Shown here piece by piece: positions 36,010-46,237 of a DNA stretch of 64,000 nucleotides. The position numbers and the translations under genes were made by a program. Position 1 is the first letter of the stretch. The number at the start of each line of letters is the position of its first letter. The notes under the pieces are model-generated. The model was not told the origin of the DNA. It saw nothing but the letters and a program-made list of their open reading frames with translations, and did no database searches. Origin of the DNA: Hyphomicrobiaceae bacterium (GTDB taxonomy: Bacteria; Pseudomonadota; Alphaproteobacteria; Rhizobiales; Hyphomicrobiaceae); NCBI GenBank assembly GCA_030655135.1, contig JAURWC010000009.1, positions 310,001-374,000 on the forward strand, read 5' to 3'.

Positions 36010-36128
36010 CGCGGGCAGTAACATATCGCTGCAGTTTCCGCCAGTCGCTAGCATGTCGCTTGCAAGGTATGATCCAAACAGTCGCAAGTTTAAGTAATTC
36101 GTATCAGTTTGAGACGAGGGCGTATCAA

Positions 36129-36629
36129 ATGTTCCGGCGTTACGAGCCTGAAGCGGTACAGACGGCAGTACCCGTCACGTTGAAGCGGACAACAGGCGCT
36201 ATCGAGCGCGGCCGCATTGTCCTGCCCTTCCAGAAAACCCTGGACGACGTGCTTAACAGCCAAGCAGCCTTTATCGAATTTCACCCCTACGGCGGCGAGA
36301 AAACCTACCTCGCCAAGGCCGAAATTCTGGCCATTGAGCCCAGCAACGTGCCCAAGCCGTCCGACATTAATGTCCGGCTGCACTCGACCAACGACAGCGT
36401 CGACCCTTATGACGTGCTGGGCATTCCCCGCGGCGCGCCGATGTCCGAGGTGAAAAAGGCGTACCACAAGCTGGCCAAGCTCTATCATCCGGACCGCTAC
36501 GCCAACGCCGAACTGCCCGAGGAAGTCGCCGTTTACCTCGCCGGCATGGCGCGCCGCGTCAACGCCGCCTACGCCTCGATCCACGGCGACCACTTTGTCC
36601 GCGGCTCATCCGTCTTCGATGCGGCTTGA
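36129..36629 (+). CDS. Protein with C-terminal J-domain
   Basis: 166 residues from the ATG at 36129 (GAGGGCG 9 nt upstream); an ATG at 36069 is in frame but its site is too close. The N-terminal 90 residues ([40 protein letters not shown]) have no recognised domain. The last 75 residues are a J-domain: [26 protein letters not shown] at residues 120-122, then helix III. It should recruit DnaK. A J-domain at the C-terminus is less usual than at the N-terminus. Confidence 0.82.
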   Translation: MFRRYEPEAVQTAVPVTLKRTTGAIERGRIVLPFQKTLDDVLNSQAAFIEFHPYGGEKTYLAKAEILAIEPSNVPKPSDINVRLHSTNDSVDPYDVLGIPRGAPMSEVKKAYHKLAKLYHPDRYANAELPEEVAVYLAGMARRVNAAYASIHGDHFVRGSSVFDAA

Positions 36630-36671
36630 GCTAAACCCGTCGCAACGGCCCGCGCGCTTGGGCCGTGCCCG

Positions 36672-37439
36672 TCAGCGCTTTTGTCCGGCTGACTTTTCCG
36701 CGTCCCGCAGTCCCCACAACAGTTGATCGACCTGGGTACGCGAAGCCTGCCCATCCTCGCTCTTGCGGCTCTGGTTCTCCTGCAACCTCAGCGCCCTTAC
36801 CGTTGCGCCTTCACGCTTCGTGCGCCGGGATGCCGTCGCCAGCAACGCATGGTTGGGCTCTTCCAGATCCAATTCCTCCAGGAAAGTCTCGCGTAAGGCG
36901 TAAAACGCTTGAAGGATCGCATCCCGTACCAGCTTGCGTTCGTCCGGCGGAATGTCCTGGCGCTTACGCGGATCTAGCGTCTGCAGCGCGCGGCGCATGT
37001 CGTGCAGCGGCGCATAGGGGTACAGCCCGATCAAACTCTCCGTCTCACCCACGTTGCGATAGACGATCCGCATGTTGTCGATCGTGCCCGAAATCGCCGA
37101 AAACGCCGCGAGATAGTCTTCCGTCGAAGGGAACGGCTTTTCGCAGAACGTGTACAACGAAGCTTTGGTGCGCACGATACCGCGCCATTCCTCTTCGAGG
37201 CTTTCCGTGAACCCGGACCGCTTCTGGAACACGTTGGTGAGATAGGCCACGCCGCCGGTCGCGATCAGCAACGACATGTCCCGCAAATATTCATAGACGT
37301 CAGTGAGTGCGCGCTCCAACCCTGTCCCCGCGATGCCCGGGATGTGATCCTTGAATTTCGCAACCAGTGAAAGGATCAACAGGCCGCCAAGCAGGATGTA
37401 CAGGCGTCGGAGGGTCGTGTTCAATGATGAGCGAGTCAT
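36672..37439 (-). CDS. Hypothetical membrane-anchored protein
   Basis: 255 residues. One hydrophobic helix near the start (LYILLGGLLILSLVAKF) and a weaker one (MSLLIATGGVAYLTNVFQ). The remainder is a soluble helical domain with many charged residues (LRKRQDIPPDERKLV-type) and an Arg/Gln-rich tail. No family recognised. It stands between the J-domain and SLC13 genes, with its start 153 bp from the latter. Confidence 0.7.
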   Translation of the reverse strand: MTRSSLNTTLRRLYILLGGLLILSLVAKFKDHIPGIAGTGLERALTDVYEYLRDMSLLIATGGVAYLTNVFQKRSGFTESLEEEWRGIVRTKASLYTFCEKPFPSTEDYLAAFSAISGTIDNMRIVYRNVGETESLIGLYPYAPLHDMRRALQTLDPRKRQDIPPDERKLVRDAILQAFYALRETFLEELDLEEPNHALLATASRRTKREGATVRALRLQENQSRKSEDGQASRTQVDQLLWGLRDAEKSAGQKR

Positions 37440-37592
37440 GCGATCAATTTCGACCTTGGCACCGCTGAAGTCAGGCGGCGCAAAACTGTGACGGCCTCAC
37501 CGCGGCGAATGCATGGCGCCGCGATTGGAAACAAACCAAGACGTTCCGCTCGCTCCTTACGGGACGAAAGCCGGAACCGCAAGGGAAGCGAA

Positions 37593-39377
37593 ATGCTGGC
37601 ACTTTCGGCTGATCAGGCAGCGGCGATCGCCATCGTCGTCGTCATGCTCGGCATCTTCGTCTGGGACAAATGGCGCTACGACGTCGTCGCAATGGGCGCC
37701 CTTTTGGTTGCACTAGCCGTCGGTATCGTACCGCAGGACAAAGCCTTCGTCGGTTTTTCCGACCAGGTGATCGTCGTCATGGCATCCGTGCTGGTCGTCA
37801 GCAAGGCCATCGCCCGCTCCGGCATGCTCGACCGTTTCGTCCGCCGCCTCCTGAAGGGCATCGACTCGCCCTCCGCGCAAATTGGCGTTCTATGTACCTC
37901 GGTTGGACTGCTGTCCGCATTCGTCAAGAACGTCGGCACGCTCGGCATCTTCATGCCGATCGCCATCCAGATCGCGCGCCGCTCCAAGCAGTCACCGTCG
38001 ATCTACCTCATGCCCCTCGCGTTCGCCTCGCTGATCGGTGGCACCATCACGCAGATCGGCACGTCGCCGAACCTCTTGATTTCCACTGTTCGCCAGGACA
38101 TCACGGGCGAACCCTTCAGCGTCTTCGACTATGCCTGGGTGGGCCTGCCGCTGACGCTGCTCTCCGTTGCCTTTTTGACGTTCGGCTGGCGCATCCTGCC
38201 GCGCGACCGGCAGGGCACGCCGTCTGCCGACGAACGCTTTTCCATCGAGGACTACACGACCGAACTCGTCGTCGGCAAAGACAGCCCGTTGGTCGGCAAG
38301 ACCGTCGGCGACCTCGAGCACGCCGGTTCGGGTGACGCCGTCGTCATCGCCGTCATGCGCGAAGGCGGCCACAACTACATTCCAAACCCGAACTGGCCGC
38401 TTTTTGCCGGCGACATCGTCACCATCCAGGCCGAACAGGCAACGATCAAAGAGCTTGTGGAGGAGTCGCGCCTCGACCTGGCGCACGCCCGCGAACTTGC
38501 CCGGACCAACAACGACCGTGACGAACTTTCGACGGTCGAAGTCATCGTGACGGCAGACTCCCCCGTGGTCGGCCAAACGCCGAGCAGCCTGAGACTGCGC
38601 CAGCGCTATGACGTGAACCTTCTCGCCGTTTCGCGCGCTGGCCGGCATCGCGCCGTGCGCCTGCAGTCGCACACCTTCGCCGTCGGCGACGTCATCGTGC
38701 TGCAGGGTTGGGAGAAGGGCTTGCAGCAAACCCTCGCCGACCTCGGCCTGTTGCCGCTGGCTGACCGCAGTCTCGGTCTCGGCCGCCCCAGTCGCGGCAT
38801 TGTCTCGCTCGGCGTCCTGGCCGTCGCCATGGTCCTGATAACCTTCAAGCTCGTGACCGTCGCTGTCGGTTTCTTTGCGGCTGCGGTCATCGTCATGCTG
38901 GCCAAGCAGATCTCGTTGAAAGACGCATACGAGGCCATCGAAGGCCCTGTAATCGTCTTGCTCGCGTGCCTGATCCCCATTGCCCACAGCCTGCAGAGCA
39001 CCGGTGTCACCGACCTCATCGGCCACCAGCTGGCCAGTGTCGGCACCCAGGTGCCGGGCTCCGTTGCAGTCGGAATGATGCTCGGCGTCGCGATGCTGCT
39101 GACGCCGTTCCTCAACAACGCCGCCGCCGTGCTGATGCTGGGCCCCGTCGCCGCCGTGCTGGCGAAGACGCTCAATTACAACCCAGACCCTTTCCTGATG
39201 GCCGTCGCCCTTGGATGCGCCTGCGACTTCCTCACGCCCATCGGCCACCAGAACAACCTGCTGGTCATGGGCCCCGGCGGTTATCGTTTCAACGACTACT
39301 GGCGGCTAGGCGCGCCTCTGTCGCTGATGGTCTTGCTGGTCGGCACGCCGCTGATCGTTTTGGCCTGGCCGCTATAA
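37593..39377 (+). CDS. SLC13-family permease with TrkA-C domains
   Basis: 594 residues from the ATG at 37593 (AAGGGAAGCGAA site; the frame is open to 37488). Hydrophobic N-terminal half with the SLC13/CitMHS signature IGGTITQIGTSPNLLIS. Two RCK_C/TrkA-C domains follow (TTELVVGKDSPLVGKTVGDL, STVEVIVTADSPVVGQTPSS), then a second hydrophobic half with the matching NNAAAVLMLGPVAAVL. Such proteins are anion or sulfate transporters of the inner membrane; the cytoplasmic TrkA-C domains bind regulatory ligands. Substrate unknown. Confidence 0.9.
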   Translation: MLALSADQAAAIAIVVVMLGIFVWDKWRYDVVAMGALLVALAVGIVPQDKAFVGFSDQVIVVMASVLVVSKAIARSGMLDRFVRRLLKGIDSPSAQIGVLCTSVGLLSAFVKNVGTLGIFMPIAIQIARRSKQSPSIYLMPLAFASLIGGTITQIGTSPNLLISTVRQDITGEPFSVFDYAWVGLPLTLLSVAFLTFGWRILPRDRQGTPSADERFSIEDYTTELVVGKDSPLVGKTVGDLEHAGSGDAVVIAVMREGGHNYIPNPNWPLFAGDIVTIQAEQATIKELVEESRLDLAHARELARTNNDRDELSTVEVIVTADSPVVGQTPSSLRLRQRYDVNLLAVSRAGRHRAVRLQSHTFAVGDVIVLQGWEKGLQQTLADLGLLPLADRSLGLGRPSRGIVSLGVLAVAMVLITFKLVTVAVGFFAAAVIVMLAKQISLKDAYEAIEGPVIVLLACLIPIAHSLQSTGVTDLIGHQLASVGTQVPGSVAVGMMLGVAMLLTPFLNNAAAVLMLGPVAAVLAKTLNYNPDPFLMAVALGCACDFLTPIGHQNNLLVMGPGGYRFNDYWRLGAPLSLMVLLVGTPLIVLAWPL

Positions 39378-39495
39378 GCCCCACACACGCCTTGGTTAAC
39401 GGCGCGATTTCACGCGATAGGTGCAGGATTGCGACATCGCAACCGGGCGATACCCGATTAAGTTGACTGTCAGCATATTTAAACGGAGCAGTTTC

Positions 39496-40467
39496 GTGCT
39501 CAGGCTTTTTGCAGTTTTCATTTCAAGCGCCGTGCTCTTCTCAGCCAGCCCGGCGAACGCCGTCGAGGGCCCGGCCGCAGCCGGCCCGATTGGCGGCACC
39601 GACATCCGCTCGGCCATGCTGCCGCCGCCCGGCCTTTACGGCGGTGTCGCCGTTCTTGCGGGTGGCACGCTGGATTTCGTCGACGGGAACGGCCGCACGA
39701 TCCCCCCGCTGCGCGACGCGCACCTCGCCAAGCAGCTGACGGGCACGTTCCTGTTCTACGTCCCCAAGCTCGACGTGCTGGGCGGTTCGATCGGCTTTGG
39801 CGGCATGGTGCCCGCGGGCAATCAGTGCGGGCATTTGTTCGAGGGCGACGACAGCCGCTGCACCACGTCCTTCGGCGACCCCTACCTCGAGTTTGATTGG
39901 TCGCGCTCGTTCGCCAAGCCTCGCGCCTCGCAGTATGCCGGCGCCTATCCGATCATGGAGGGCCTGACCGTGATGCTGGCCGTCGGCCTCGTCATTCCGG
40001 CTGGTCCTTATGACAGCTCGGACCTGACGGAGCGCGCGCTGAGCATCGGCACCAACATCTGGGACGTGTCTCCGGCCGTAGCCGCCACCTACACCACGCC
40101 GCCGATTTTCGGCGAAGGCACTGAATTCAGCGCCAAGCTCTATTGGAATAACTATCGCGAGAACCCCGATACGGATTACCGCACGGGTGACCTCGTCAAT
40201 CTCGATTTCGCGATCACCGAACACATCGGCCGTTTCCAAGTCGGCATCGCGGGCTTCTATGCTGTCCAGATCGAGGACGACAAAATCTCCGGCTCATCGA
40301 TTCCGCCGGACGGTCGCCGCGGCGAGCTTCTGACCCTCGGCGGCATCGTCAACTACGACATGCCGGAATACCGCTCGTCGGTGAAGGTCAAAGCCTTCAA
40401 GTCAGTAGAAGCCGAGAACACGGTTGAGTCGTGGAATGTCGTCGTCGGCTTCCTCAAGGGTTTTTGA
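39496..40467 (+). CDS. Outer-membrane transporter-like protein (MetA/SphA group)
   Basis: 323 residues from a GTG with GGAG 8 nt upstream. Signal peptide VLRLFAVFISSAVLFSASPANA. The mature part has alternating beta-strand character (YGGVAVLAGGTLDFVDGNGR, LTVMLAVGLVIPAGPYDSSD, FQVGIAGFYAVQIEDDKISG) and ends in an aromatic residue (VVVGFLKGF), as outer-membrane barrels do. It matches the MetA-pathway-of-phenol-degradation/SphA type of putative porins. Substrate unknown. Confidence 0.8.
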   Translation: MLRLFAVFISSAVLFSASPANAVEGPAAAGPIGGTDIRSAMLPPPGLYGGVAVLAGGTLDFVDGNGRTIPPLRDAHLAKQLTGTFLFYVPKLDVLGGSIGFGGMVPAGNQCGHLFEGDDSRCTTSFGDPYLEFDWSRSFAKPRASQYAGAYPIMEGLTVMLAVGLVIPAGPYDSSDLTERALSIGTNIWDVSPAVAATYTTPPIFGEGTEFSAKLYWNNYRENPDTDYRTGDLVNLDFAITEHIGRFQVGIAGFYAVQIEDDKISGSSIPPDGRRGELLTLGGIVNYDMPEYRSSVKVKAFKSVEAENTVESWNVVVGFLKGF

Positions 40468-40680
40468 CGGCTTCTCCATCCGCGGGACGAGGACCGACCA
40501 GGTGTGACCCAAACAACACTTTAGCAGATCGCTGATTTTTAAATCTGGATTGCAGAAGTAGACATTGTGCTCCGTGCATGCACAAATCGGGTCCACGGAG
40601 TTCGTCAAGCCATCTCGACACGACCGCGCGCCAGACCTGCGTAATTGAGTAGCCAGACCTCCCGACGTCGAAAACCTGTA

Positions 40681-40697
40681 AAGAGCGGGGGGCTCTT
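40681..40697 (+). promoter_or_regulatory. Hairpin over the ribosome-binding site of the TonB receptor gene
   Basis: AAGAGC and GCTCTT form a 6-bp stem whose 5-nt loop is all G. The purine-rich Shine-Dalgarno region of the ATG at 40700 lies in this loop and stem, so folding could affect initiation. No Fur box or cobalamin riboswitch is seen in the 232-bp upstream gap. Confidence 0.4.
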
Positions 40698-40699
40698 CT

Positions 40700-43069
40700 A
40701 TGTCCATATTCGTGCGCGCTACGCGTCCGGCATTCGTCCTGACCGCATCTATCTTTGCCCTGGCGGCAACGTCGCCGGCACTCGCTCAGCAGGCCGCAGA
40801 GCCCGCGGCACAGGAGCTTCCGGCAGTGGAGGTCGTCGCCAAGAAGAAGGCGGCGGCTCCGGCAAAAAAGAAGCAAGCCGCCAAGCAAGCTCCTGCGAAA
40901 AAGGCCGCGCCTGTGCAAGCCGCCGTACCGGAAGCGGCGCCGACGGACCCCGCTCCGGGCGCTCCAGGATCCGGCACCGGCGCCGTGGAAGACTACGCCG
41001 CCGAGAACTCCGCCAGCGGCACCAAGACTGACACACCGCTGAGGCAGACGCCGCAGTCCATCACGGTGGTGGGCAAAGAACAGATCCGCGACATGGGTTC
41101 GCAGAGCCTGAACGAAACCGTACGCTACGCGCCAGGCGTCGTTGCCGATGGCTACGGGCTGGACATCCGCGGCGACTACAGCCTGATCCGCGGCACCACG
41201 TCGACGGTCTTCCTCGATGGAATGCGCAAGTCCTACGGAAGCTACACCAACCAGGCCACGACCGAACCGTACCTGCTCGAACGTGTAGAAGTCCTGCGCG
41301 GTCCAGCGTCCGTGCTCTATGGCCAGGGCACCGTGGGCGGCACACTGGCGCTGACGACGAAGCGTCCGCAGGACGAAGCACATCGCGAGGTGACCGTCGA
41401 GTACGGCACGTTCGACTTCAAACAAATCAAGGCCGACATGACCGGCCGCCTGACGGACGACGGTAAGTGGCTGTATCGCGTCGTCGGCGTTGCCCGTGAC
41501 GCGGATACGCAGGTCGATTACGTCGACAACGACCGCAAGCTCATCGCGCCATCGCTCACGTTCCGGCCGACGAGAGACACCAGCATCACGTTGCTGACCG
41601 AGTTCCGCGAAGACGACCAGGGCAGCACGGCGCAATTCCTGCCGCACGCCGGCACGGTGCGACCCAATGTCAACGGCCGCACGATTCCGTTCAGCCGCTT
41701 CGTCGGTGAACCCGGATACGATCGCTACGATACGGAAGCACAAAGCTACTCGCTGCTGTTCGACCACAAGTTCAATGAGCAGCTGAGCATCCACCACGGC
41801 TCGCGCTACACCGACACGCACAACGTCTACGCCTCGCACTACACCGCGCCCTTGCCCGAATCCTTCGCGCCGGGCACGGCGCCGTTCCTCGATGCCAATC
41901 AGGAGAAAATCGCGCGCGTTAAGTTCTTTTCGGAAACTGATACCGACATCTTCACGACGGACACCAATTTGCAGGCCAAGCTGGCGACCGGCGATGTCCT
42001 GCACCGCTTCATCGGTGGCGTCGATTACACCCACTACTCTCAGGACAACCGGCGCGGCGCGGGCGTCGTAAACTTCCCGGCCCTCCCGTCTCCGCCTTTC
42101 CCGTTTGCTGATCCGTTCGACGTCTACAATCCGAATTACGGCGCGAGCCCCTACGTCGTCCTGCTCGACGAAATCAATGTGCCGACGGGCGGCTTCGGTC
42201 CCGATATCATCATTTCGCCCACCGACGGCATCACGCAGGAGCAGACAGGCGTCTACTTGCAGGACCAGCTTCGCTGGGGCCAGTGGATCGCCGTCCTCGG
42301 CATCCGCAAGGATTGGCTCACCTCAGAACTGGGCAGCAACCCCAGCGAAAAGGAAGAAGCCGTCAGCAAGCGCGCCGCCTTGATGTACGAGTTTGGCTTC
42401 GGCCTCACGCCCTACGTCAGCTACTCGGAATCCTTCAACCCGCTGCCGGGCGAGCGCCTCCTGGGTGGCGGCACCGCCAAGCCGGTCGAAGGCGAGCAGA
42501 TCGAAGCCGGCTTCAAATTCCAGCCGGTCGGCCGCAACTTCTCCGTCAACGCGGCCGCCTACGAAATCAACGAGAGCAATCGCATTTCCCCAAGCAGCGC
42601 CGCTGGTCTGTCACTGCAGTCCGGCGAGGTCGAGATTCGCGGCTTCGATGTCGAGCTCACGGGGCAGCTCACGCCAAACCTGAAGGCCATCGCCGGCTAC
42701 GCCTACACCGATGCGAAGTACGTCGTCGGTCCGTTCGCCCTAGCCGACGGCGCCCGCATCGAAGGTATCCCCGAACACCTGGCATCGCTCTGGGCGATCT
42801 ACACGTTCGACACCGGCTGGCTTCGCAATGTCTCGGTCGGCGGCGGCGTCCGCTATGTCGGCGACACTTGGGACGGCATCGATGTCCTCAAGACGCCGGA
42901 CTATCTCTTGTTCGACGCCATGCTCGCCTATGAGACCGAAGATTGGCGCTGGTCTCTCAACGCCGTCAACCTGACGAACGAGGAACACGAGGTGACGTGT
43001 CTGGCCCGCGGCGACTGCTCGCGTGGCCAGCTGCGCACGGTCATCACCGGCCTGACCTACAAATTCTAA
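40700..43069 (+). CDS. TonB-dependent siderophore-type receptor
   Basis: 789 residues. Signal peptide (MSIFVRATRPAFVLTASIFA), then an Ala/Lys-rich linker (AAAPAKKKQAAKQAPAKKAA) near residues 45-75. The plug starts about residue 110 (TPQSITVVGKEQIRDMGSQS, GYGLDIRGDYSLIRGT). The barrel continues to the C-terminal strand LRTVITGLTYKF with terminal Phe. It imports a ferric siderophore or another large ligand across the outer membrane, driven by TonB. Substrate unknown. No siderophore gene is near. Confidence 0.93.
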   Translation: MSIFVRATRPAFVLTASIFALAATSPALAQQAAEPAAQELPAVEVVAKKKAAAPAKKKQAAKQAPAKKAAPVQAAVPEAAPTDPAPGAPGSGTGAVEDYAAENSASGTKTDTPLRQTPQSITVVGKEQIRDMGSQSLNETVRYAPGVVADGYGLDIRGDYSLIRGTTSTVFLDGMRKSYGSYTNQATTEPYLLERVEVLRGPASVLYGQGTVGGTLALTTKRPQDEAHREVTVEYGTFDFKQIKADMTGRLTDDGKWLYRVVGVARDADTQVDYVDNDRKLIAPSLTFRPTRDTSITLLTEFREDDQGSTAQFLPHAGTVRPNVNGRTIPFSRFVGEPGYDRYDTEAQSYSLLFDHKFNEQLSIHHGSRYTDTHNVYASHYTAPLPESFAPGTAPFLDANQEKIARVKFFSETDTDIFTTDTNLQAKLATGDVLHRFIGGVDYTHYSQDNRRGAGVVNFPALPSPPFPFADPFDVYNPNYGASPYVVLLDEINVPTGGFGPDIIISPTDGITQEQTGVYLQDQLRWGQWIAVLGIRKDWLTSELGSNPSEKEEAVSKRAALMYEFGFGLTPYVSYSESFNPLPGERLLGGGTAKPVEGEQIEAGFKFQPVGRNFSVNAAAYEINESNRISPSSAAGLSLQSGEVEIRGFDVELTGQLTPNLKAIAGYAYTDAKYVVGPFALADGARIEGIPEHLASLWAIYTFDTGWLRNVSVGGGVRYVGDTWDGIDVLKTPDYLLFDAMLAYETEDWRWSLNAVNLTNEEHEVTCLARGDCSRGQLRTVITGLTYKF

Positions 43070-43198
43070 CTCTGCCTCTCCCAGGCAACGGACGCGTCCG
43101 CTTCCCCCGAGGCGGGCGCGTTCGTCTTTGGCAGCGATTGCGGCGCTGAGACACCCAGCCTAAAGTCCGCTCGCTTCAAGAAATCACGCGAGGCGGAC

Positions 43199-43804
43199 AT
43201 GACTGAGAAACCCTCCGACATCGCCTTCAGTGACAGCGTCAAAGCCCAGCAAAAACAGCGCGGCTCCCGCCGCATGTACGAGCGCATGGAAGCATCCGAC
43301 GGCTGGCCCGATACCATCACGCCCGACCTCGCGCTCTTCATCGCCGGCATGGGCTCGTTCTACCTCGCCACCGCGAGCGCGAGCGGCCAGCCCTACATCC
43401 AGCATCGCGGCGGCTCACCAGGCTTCCTCAAGGTCGTCGACGACAAGACGCTGGGCTTCGCCGACTACGCCGGCAACCGCCAGTACATCACCCTCGGAAA
43501 TCTCGCCGAGAATCCGCGCGCCTTCATCTTCCTGATGGACTACGCCCGCCGCATCCGCATCAAGTTGTGGGGCACCGCCTCGGTCGACGAGACCGACGAT
43601 GCGCTGCTCGCCAAACTCAGCGAAGGTCTCGACGTCGCGCCGCAGCGCTCGATCCTGTTCAAGGTCGAAGCGTGGGACCGCAACTGCCCGCAGCACATCC
43701 CCCGCCTGATTCCGATCGATGCCGTCGAGAAGCTCGTCGCCGACTACGAGGAGAAGATTGCGGAATTGCAAGAGGAGATCGGAAAACTACGCGGCGGCAC
43801 ATGA
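43199..43804 (+). CDS. Pyridoxamine 5'-phosphate oxidase-family FMN-binding protein
   Basis: 201 residues of the split-barrel flavin fold: DLALFIAGMGSFYLATASAS, GQPYIQHRGGSPGFLKVVDD and LGFADYAGNRQYITLGNLAE follow the family's pattern. The C-terminal helix (LVADYEEKIAELQEEIGKLR) is a coiled coil probably used for dimers. Members bind FMN or F420 and include many proteins of unknown substrate; it is not the vitamin B6 enzyme itself. GAGGCGGAC precedes the ATG. Confidence 0.87.
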   Translation: MTEKPSDIAFSDSVKAQQKQRGSRRMYERMEASDGWPDTITPDLALFIAGMGSFYLATASASGQPYIQHRGGSPGFLKVVDDKTLGFADYAGNRQYITLGNLAENPRAFIFLMDYARRIRIKLWGTASVDETDDALLAKLSEGLDVAPQRSILFKVEAWDRNCPQHIPRLIPIDAVEKLVADYEEKIAELQEEIGKLRGGT

Positions 43805-43827
43805 CGGCATGCGACGCGTCGCGCGTG

Positions 43828-44046
43828 CTACCCCTTCCGCCCAAACGCCGACGCCAGGAAGGCCACGACAATCGCCGCCGGAACCGCGATCAGTAATATG
43901 GCACCCACCGTGACGGCGACACCCAGCATGAAGAACGCAATGACGCCGAACAGCAATACGCCGGCGACGAACGCGACCGCGCCGATAAGCCAGGCGCGCC
44001 AGCCGGTGATCACCGTCGGCTGCCCGTTTCGATTGATGACGATCAT
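43828..44046 (-). CDS. Small membrane protein
   Basis: 72 residues from the ATG at 44046 (GGAG about 8 nt upstream). Two hydrophobic segments (AWLIGAVAFVAGVLLFGVIA and TVGAILLIAVPAAIVVAFLA) joined by a short turn, with a polar N-terminus (MIVINRNGQPTVITGW). Unknown function. Convergent with the FMN-binding-protein gene and downstream of argG. Confidence 0.7.
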   Translation of the reverse strand: MIVINRNGQPTVITGWRAWLIGAVAFVAGVLLFGVIAFFMLGVAVTVGAILLIAVPAAIVVAFLASAFGRKG

Positions 44047-44103
44047 CGGCAATGCTCCTTCACGTTCCGCAGTGGTCCCGCCAGCGGCTAGCCGACGCCC
44101 GCC

Positions 44104-45348
<1,245 letters not shown>

Positions 45349-45435
45349 CGTTCGTTCCTCACAACCCTTTGAAATGCGGGCGCACTATAGGCAAAGTGCA
45401 TGACAGGACAAGCACTGCCGTCGCTACGTTACGCC

Positions 45436-45542
45436 GCGATCTAGAGTGCTTCCGAAAAAGTGTGAAGAGGTTTTTCGATAAGAAGCACGGAGAACAGAGC
45501 GTGCTTCCGGAAAAGTGTGAAGCGGTTTCCGGCAGGAGGCAC
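45436..45542. repeat. Two tandem imperfect palindromic repeats (rhizobial type)
   Basis: Two copies start GTGCTTCCG(G/A)AAAAGTGTGAAG and end with a matching GCAC; copy A is 45436-45488 and copy B 45501-45542. Each copy is its own inverted repeat. Elements with this sequence are dispersed in genomes of Hyphomicrobiales. They lie between argG and the DsbA-like gene. Confidence 0.75.
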
Positions 45543-45564
45543 GAACAGGCGCGAAGGATTAAGC

Positions 45565-46161
45565 ATGTCGCAGCTCACGTTCTGGTTCGAACTCGCCTCC
45601 ACTTACTCGTACCTGTCGGCCATGCGCATCGACGATGTGGCCGCCGCCGAGGGCGTCGAAGTCGTCTGGCAGCCGTTCCTGCTAGGCCCGATCTTCGCTG
45701 GCCAGGGCTGGAACAACTCGCCCTTCAACATCTACCCCGCCAAGGGCGCCTACATGGTGCGCGACATTGATCGCATCGCTTCCGGGCGCGGCTTGCCCTT
45801 CGCCATGCCCAAGACCTTCCCCGCCAACGGCCTGAAGGCCGCGCGCCTCGCCCTCATCGGCCAGAGCGAGGGTTGGATCGCCCCGTTCGCGCGCGCCGTC
45901 TACACTGCCCAATTCCGCGACCAGGCCAACATCGCCGATGACGACGTTCTTATCGCCGCGCTGGAAGAGGCAGGGCAGGACGCCGCCCGGGCCCTGAAGG
46001 CCGCCGGAGACCAGGACGTGAAAGATCGCTTGAAGCAAAACACCAACTCGGCGAAATCGCTTGGAATTTTCGGCGCTCCGAGCTTCACGGCAGCCGACGG
46101 CGAGCTGTTCTGGGGCGACGATCGTCTGGAACAGGCTGTGGCCTGGGCGAAACGTCGTTGA
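45565..46161 (+). CDS. DsbA-family 2-hydroxychromene-2-carboxylate isomerase-like protein
   Basis: 198 residues from the ATG at 45565 (AAGGATTAAGC). FWFELASTYSYLSAMRIDDV holds the Ser-x-Tyr active-site region of HCCA isomerases, in place of the CxxC of DsbA. LGIFGAPSFTAADGELFWGD has the cis-Pro loop, and WGDDRLEQAVAWAKRR ends the fold. It is related to kappa-class glutathione transferases; the reference enzyme isomerises a naphthalene-pathway intermediate using glutathione. The true substrate here is unknown. Confidence 0.88.
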   Translation: MSQLTFWFELASTYSYLSAMRIDDVAAAEGVEVVWQPFLLGPIFAGQGWNNSPFNIYPAKGAYMVRDIDRIASGRGLPFAMPKTFPANGLKAARLALIGQSEGWIAPFARAVYTAQFRDQANIADDDVLIAALEEAGQDAARALKAAGDQDVKDRLKQNTNSAKSLGIFGAPSFTAADGELFWGDDRLEQAVAWAKRR

Positions 46162-46237
46162 AGCGAACCGCAGGCCTGCCCTAATTTTGTCGCGCCTCGC
46201 GCCTCTATCGTCACCGAACAGGGCAAAGAGGCGTGTC

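Noticed and set aside
40468-40699. Cobalamin riboswitch or Fur box upstream of the TonB receptor
   Set aside because: No B12-box sequence and no 19-bp Fur-like dyad could be seen.
40454-42034. 526-codon open frame opposite the TonB receptor
   Set aside because: Antisense of a well-supported gene, with Arg/Gly-rich, non-family translation and no ribosome-binding site.
45436-45542. CRISPR array
   Set aside because: Only two diverged palindromic units without regular spacers and no cas genes in the window.
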